Part shown: positions 63,498-64,000 of the stretch, in pieces | Numbering within the stretch: position 1 is the first letter of the stretch | Layout of the letters: every line of letters starts with the position of its first letter | NCBI RefSeq assembly: GCF_020911865.1 | Contig: NZ_CP087131.1 | Location: 3,534,001 to 3,598,000, forward strand | DNA from: Chryseobacterium sp. C-71 | GTDB taxonomy: Bacteria; Bacteroidota; Bacteroidia; Flavobacteriales; Weeksellaceae | DNA length: 64,000 bases | Direction: 5' to 3' | The notes under the pieces: generated by a model | Database searches by the model: none | The model's input: the letters and a program-made list of their open reading frames with translations, nothing else | What the model was told of the DNA's origin: nothing | Made by a program: the position numbers and the translations under genes

Positions 63498-64000
63498 TTA
63501 AAGTGTAAGATTAAAACCGAATAGGAATGTTTTTGGCAATGGCAGATTTCGTGTACCGCTGTTGACCGAATATACTTCCGGATCAATCCGATTTCCTGCG
63601 GCACTCCAGTACCAGAGATTATTGACCTGTAAAGTAAATTTAGCCGACACAACTTTACTTTCATCAGTAAAAGATTTCGGCAGATTATAACTTAATGAAA
63701 TGTTTCTAAGCTTGATGTAATCGCCGTCTACCACATTGGCAGTTGAATTTCGCCATTGACTGCTGATCGTTCCTGCATAATTTCTCACACTTTCATCAAA
63801 ATCTACAAACAATCGTACATTGCCATTTTGGTTGGCATCTGTATACCGATCAGCAATACCCGAAAGATTGACTGCATCTGAACTCATATCAAGAGTTTCC
63901 TTACGCATCACATTTCCTCCTGAGAACACAAATAGGAAATTCAAATCGAATCCTTTATATGAAAATCTTTGTGACATAGAACCTGCATAGGTGGGTGTCA
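63498..64000 (-). CDS. SusC/RagA-type TonB-dependent outer membrane protein (C-terminal part only)
   Basis: The frame is open to the right window edge, so only the last part is present. It contains late strands of a SusC barrel: TYAGSMSQRFSYKGFDLNFLFVFSGGNVMRKETL, DGDYIKLRNISLSYNLPKSF, VSAKFTLQVNNLWYW, RIDPEVYSVNSGTRNLPLPKTFLFGFNLTL, ending in the aromatic-rich last strand typical of the family. It forms the pore partner of the SusD gene downstream. Substrate unknown; the protease in the operon favours protein or peptide. Confidence 0.92.
   Translation of the reverse strand, partial: TPTYAGSMSQRFSYKGFDLNFLFVFSGGNVMRKETLDMSSDAVNLSGIADRYTDANQNGNVRLFVDFDESVRNYAGTISSQWRNSTANVVDGDYIKLRNISLSYNLPKSFTDESKVVSAKFTLQVNNLWYWSAAGNRIDPEVYSVNSGTRNLPLPKTFLFGFNLTL

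Noticed and set aside
1..64000. CRISPR arrays, tRNA, rRNA and riboswitches
   Set aside because: Read on both strands by eye; no regularly spaced repeats, tRNA cloverleaf or conserved RNA motifs were recognised. A covariance-model scan could still find some.

Overview
The window looks like chromosomal DNA of a Chryseobacterium-like member of the Flavobacteriia (Bacteroidota). The DNA is AT-rich. It carries type IX secretion (T9SS) and gliding genes in their usual order (porV-porU beside divergent gldJ-murF), proteins with T9SS sorting tails, a SusC/SusD pair, and many TAnnTTTG promoter boxes typical of the phylum. The assignment rests on gene content and protein style, not on a search.

Layout. 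1-10.3 kb: a BspA-like surface protein (cut by the left edge), YiaA-like membrane protein, lipoprotein, S-adenosylhomocysteine hydrolase, HugZ-like protein, the agmatine-to-putrescine pair aguB-aguA, a phosphopantetheinyl transferase and a FUSC-family protein. 10.4-22.7 kb: porV, porU, gldJ, murF, a Nudix hydrolase, an SRPBCC protein, anmK, lptC and an outer-membrane barrel. 22.9-32.1 kb: DNA polymerase III delta-prime subunit, a self-regulated TetR/TolC/EmrA/EmrB export operon, an HxlR regulator with a divergent flavodoxin-like oxidoreductase, and mnmE.

32.1-47.2 kb is an accessory island joined to the last codons of mnmE (the site also used by Salmonella genomic island 1). It starts with a tyrosine integrase preceded by repeated TGTACACCT boxes and an excisionase-like gene. 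It then holds a Gabija-type pair (OLD-family ATPase/TOPRIM nuclease plus UvrD-like helicase) and a large serine recombinase gene that has been split. The middle of that recombinase has been replaced by about 7 kb carrying a RES-domain chimera, a PD-(D/E)XK-like protein and a 1094-residue protein with a Cap4-like (DUF4297) nuclease head. The recombinase C-terminus reappears at 45.9 kb with an in-frame stop. Two 73-bp direct repeats (89% identical) bracket the defence cargo. This nested segment is the best candidate for an undescribed system.

47.5-51.5 kb: a minus-strand operon (DUF5777 barrel, monohaem cytochrome c lipoprotein, YceI, ankyrin protein, DOMON-like T9SS protein) downstream of a Crp/Fnr-family gene. 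Near-identical GTGA-N6-TCAC operators sit at exactly the same distance from a TAnnTTTG box in front of both the regulator and the operon, suggesting autoactivation and class II activation. 51.7-59.6 kb: small redox and stress genes (NmrA-like reductase, three NTF2-like proteins, TetR with palindromic operators, small membrane proteins, rhodanese, metallo-hydrolase, OsmC, DJ-1/PfpI, AraC). 59.6-64 kb: a SusC-SusD-zinc metalloprotease operon, cut by the right edge.

No tRNA, rRNA or CRISPR array was recognised.
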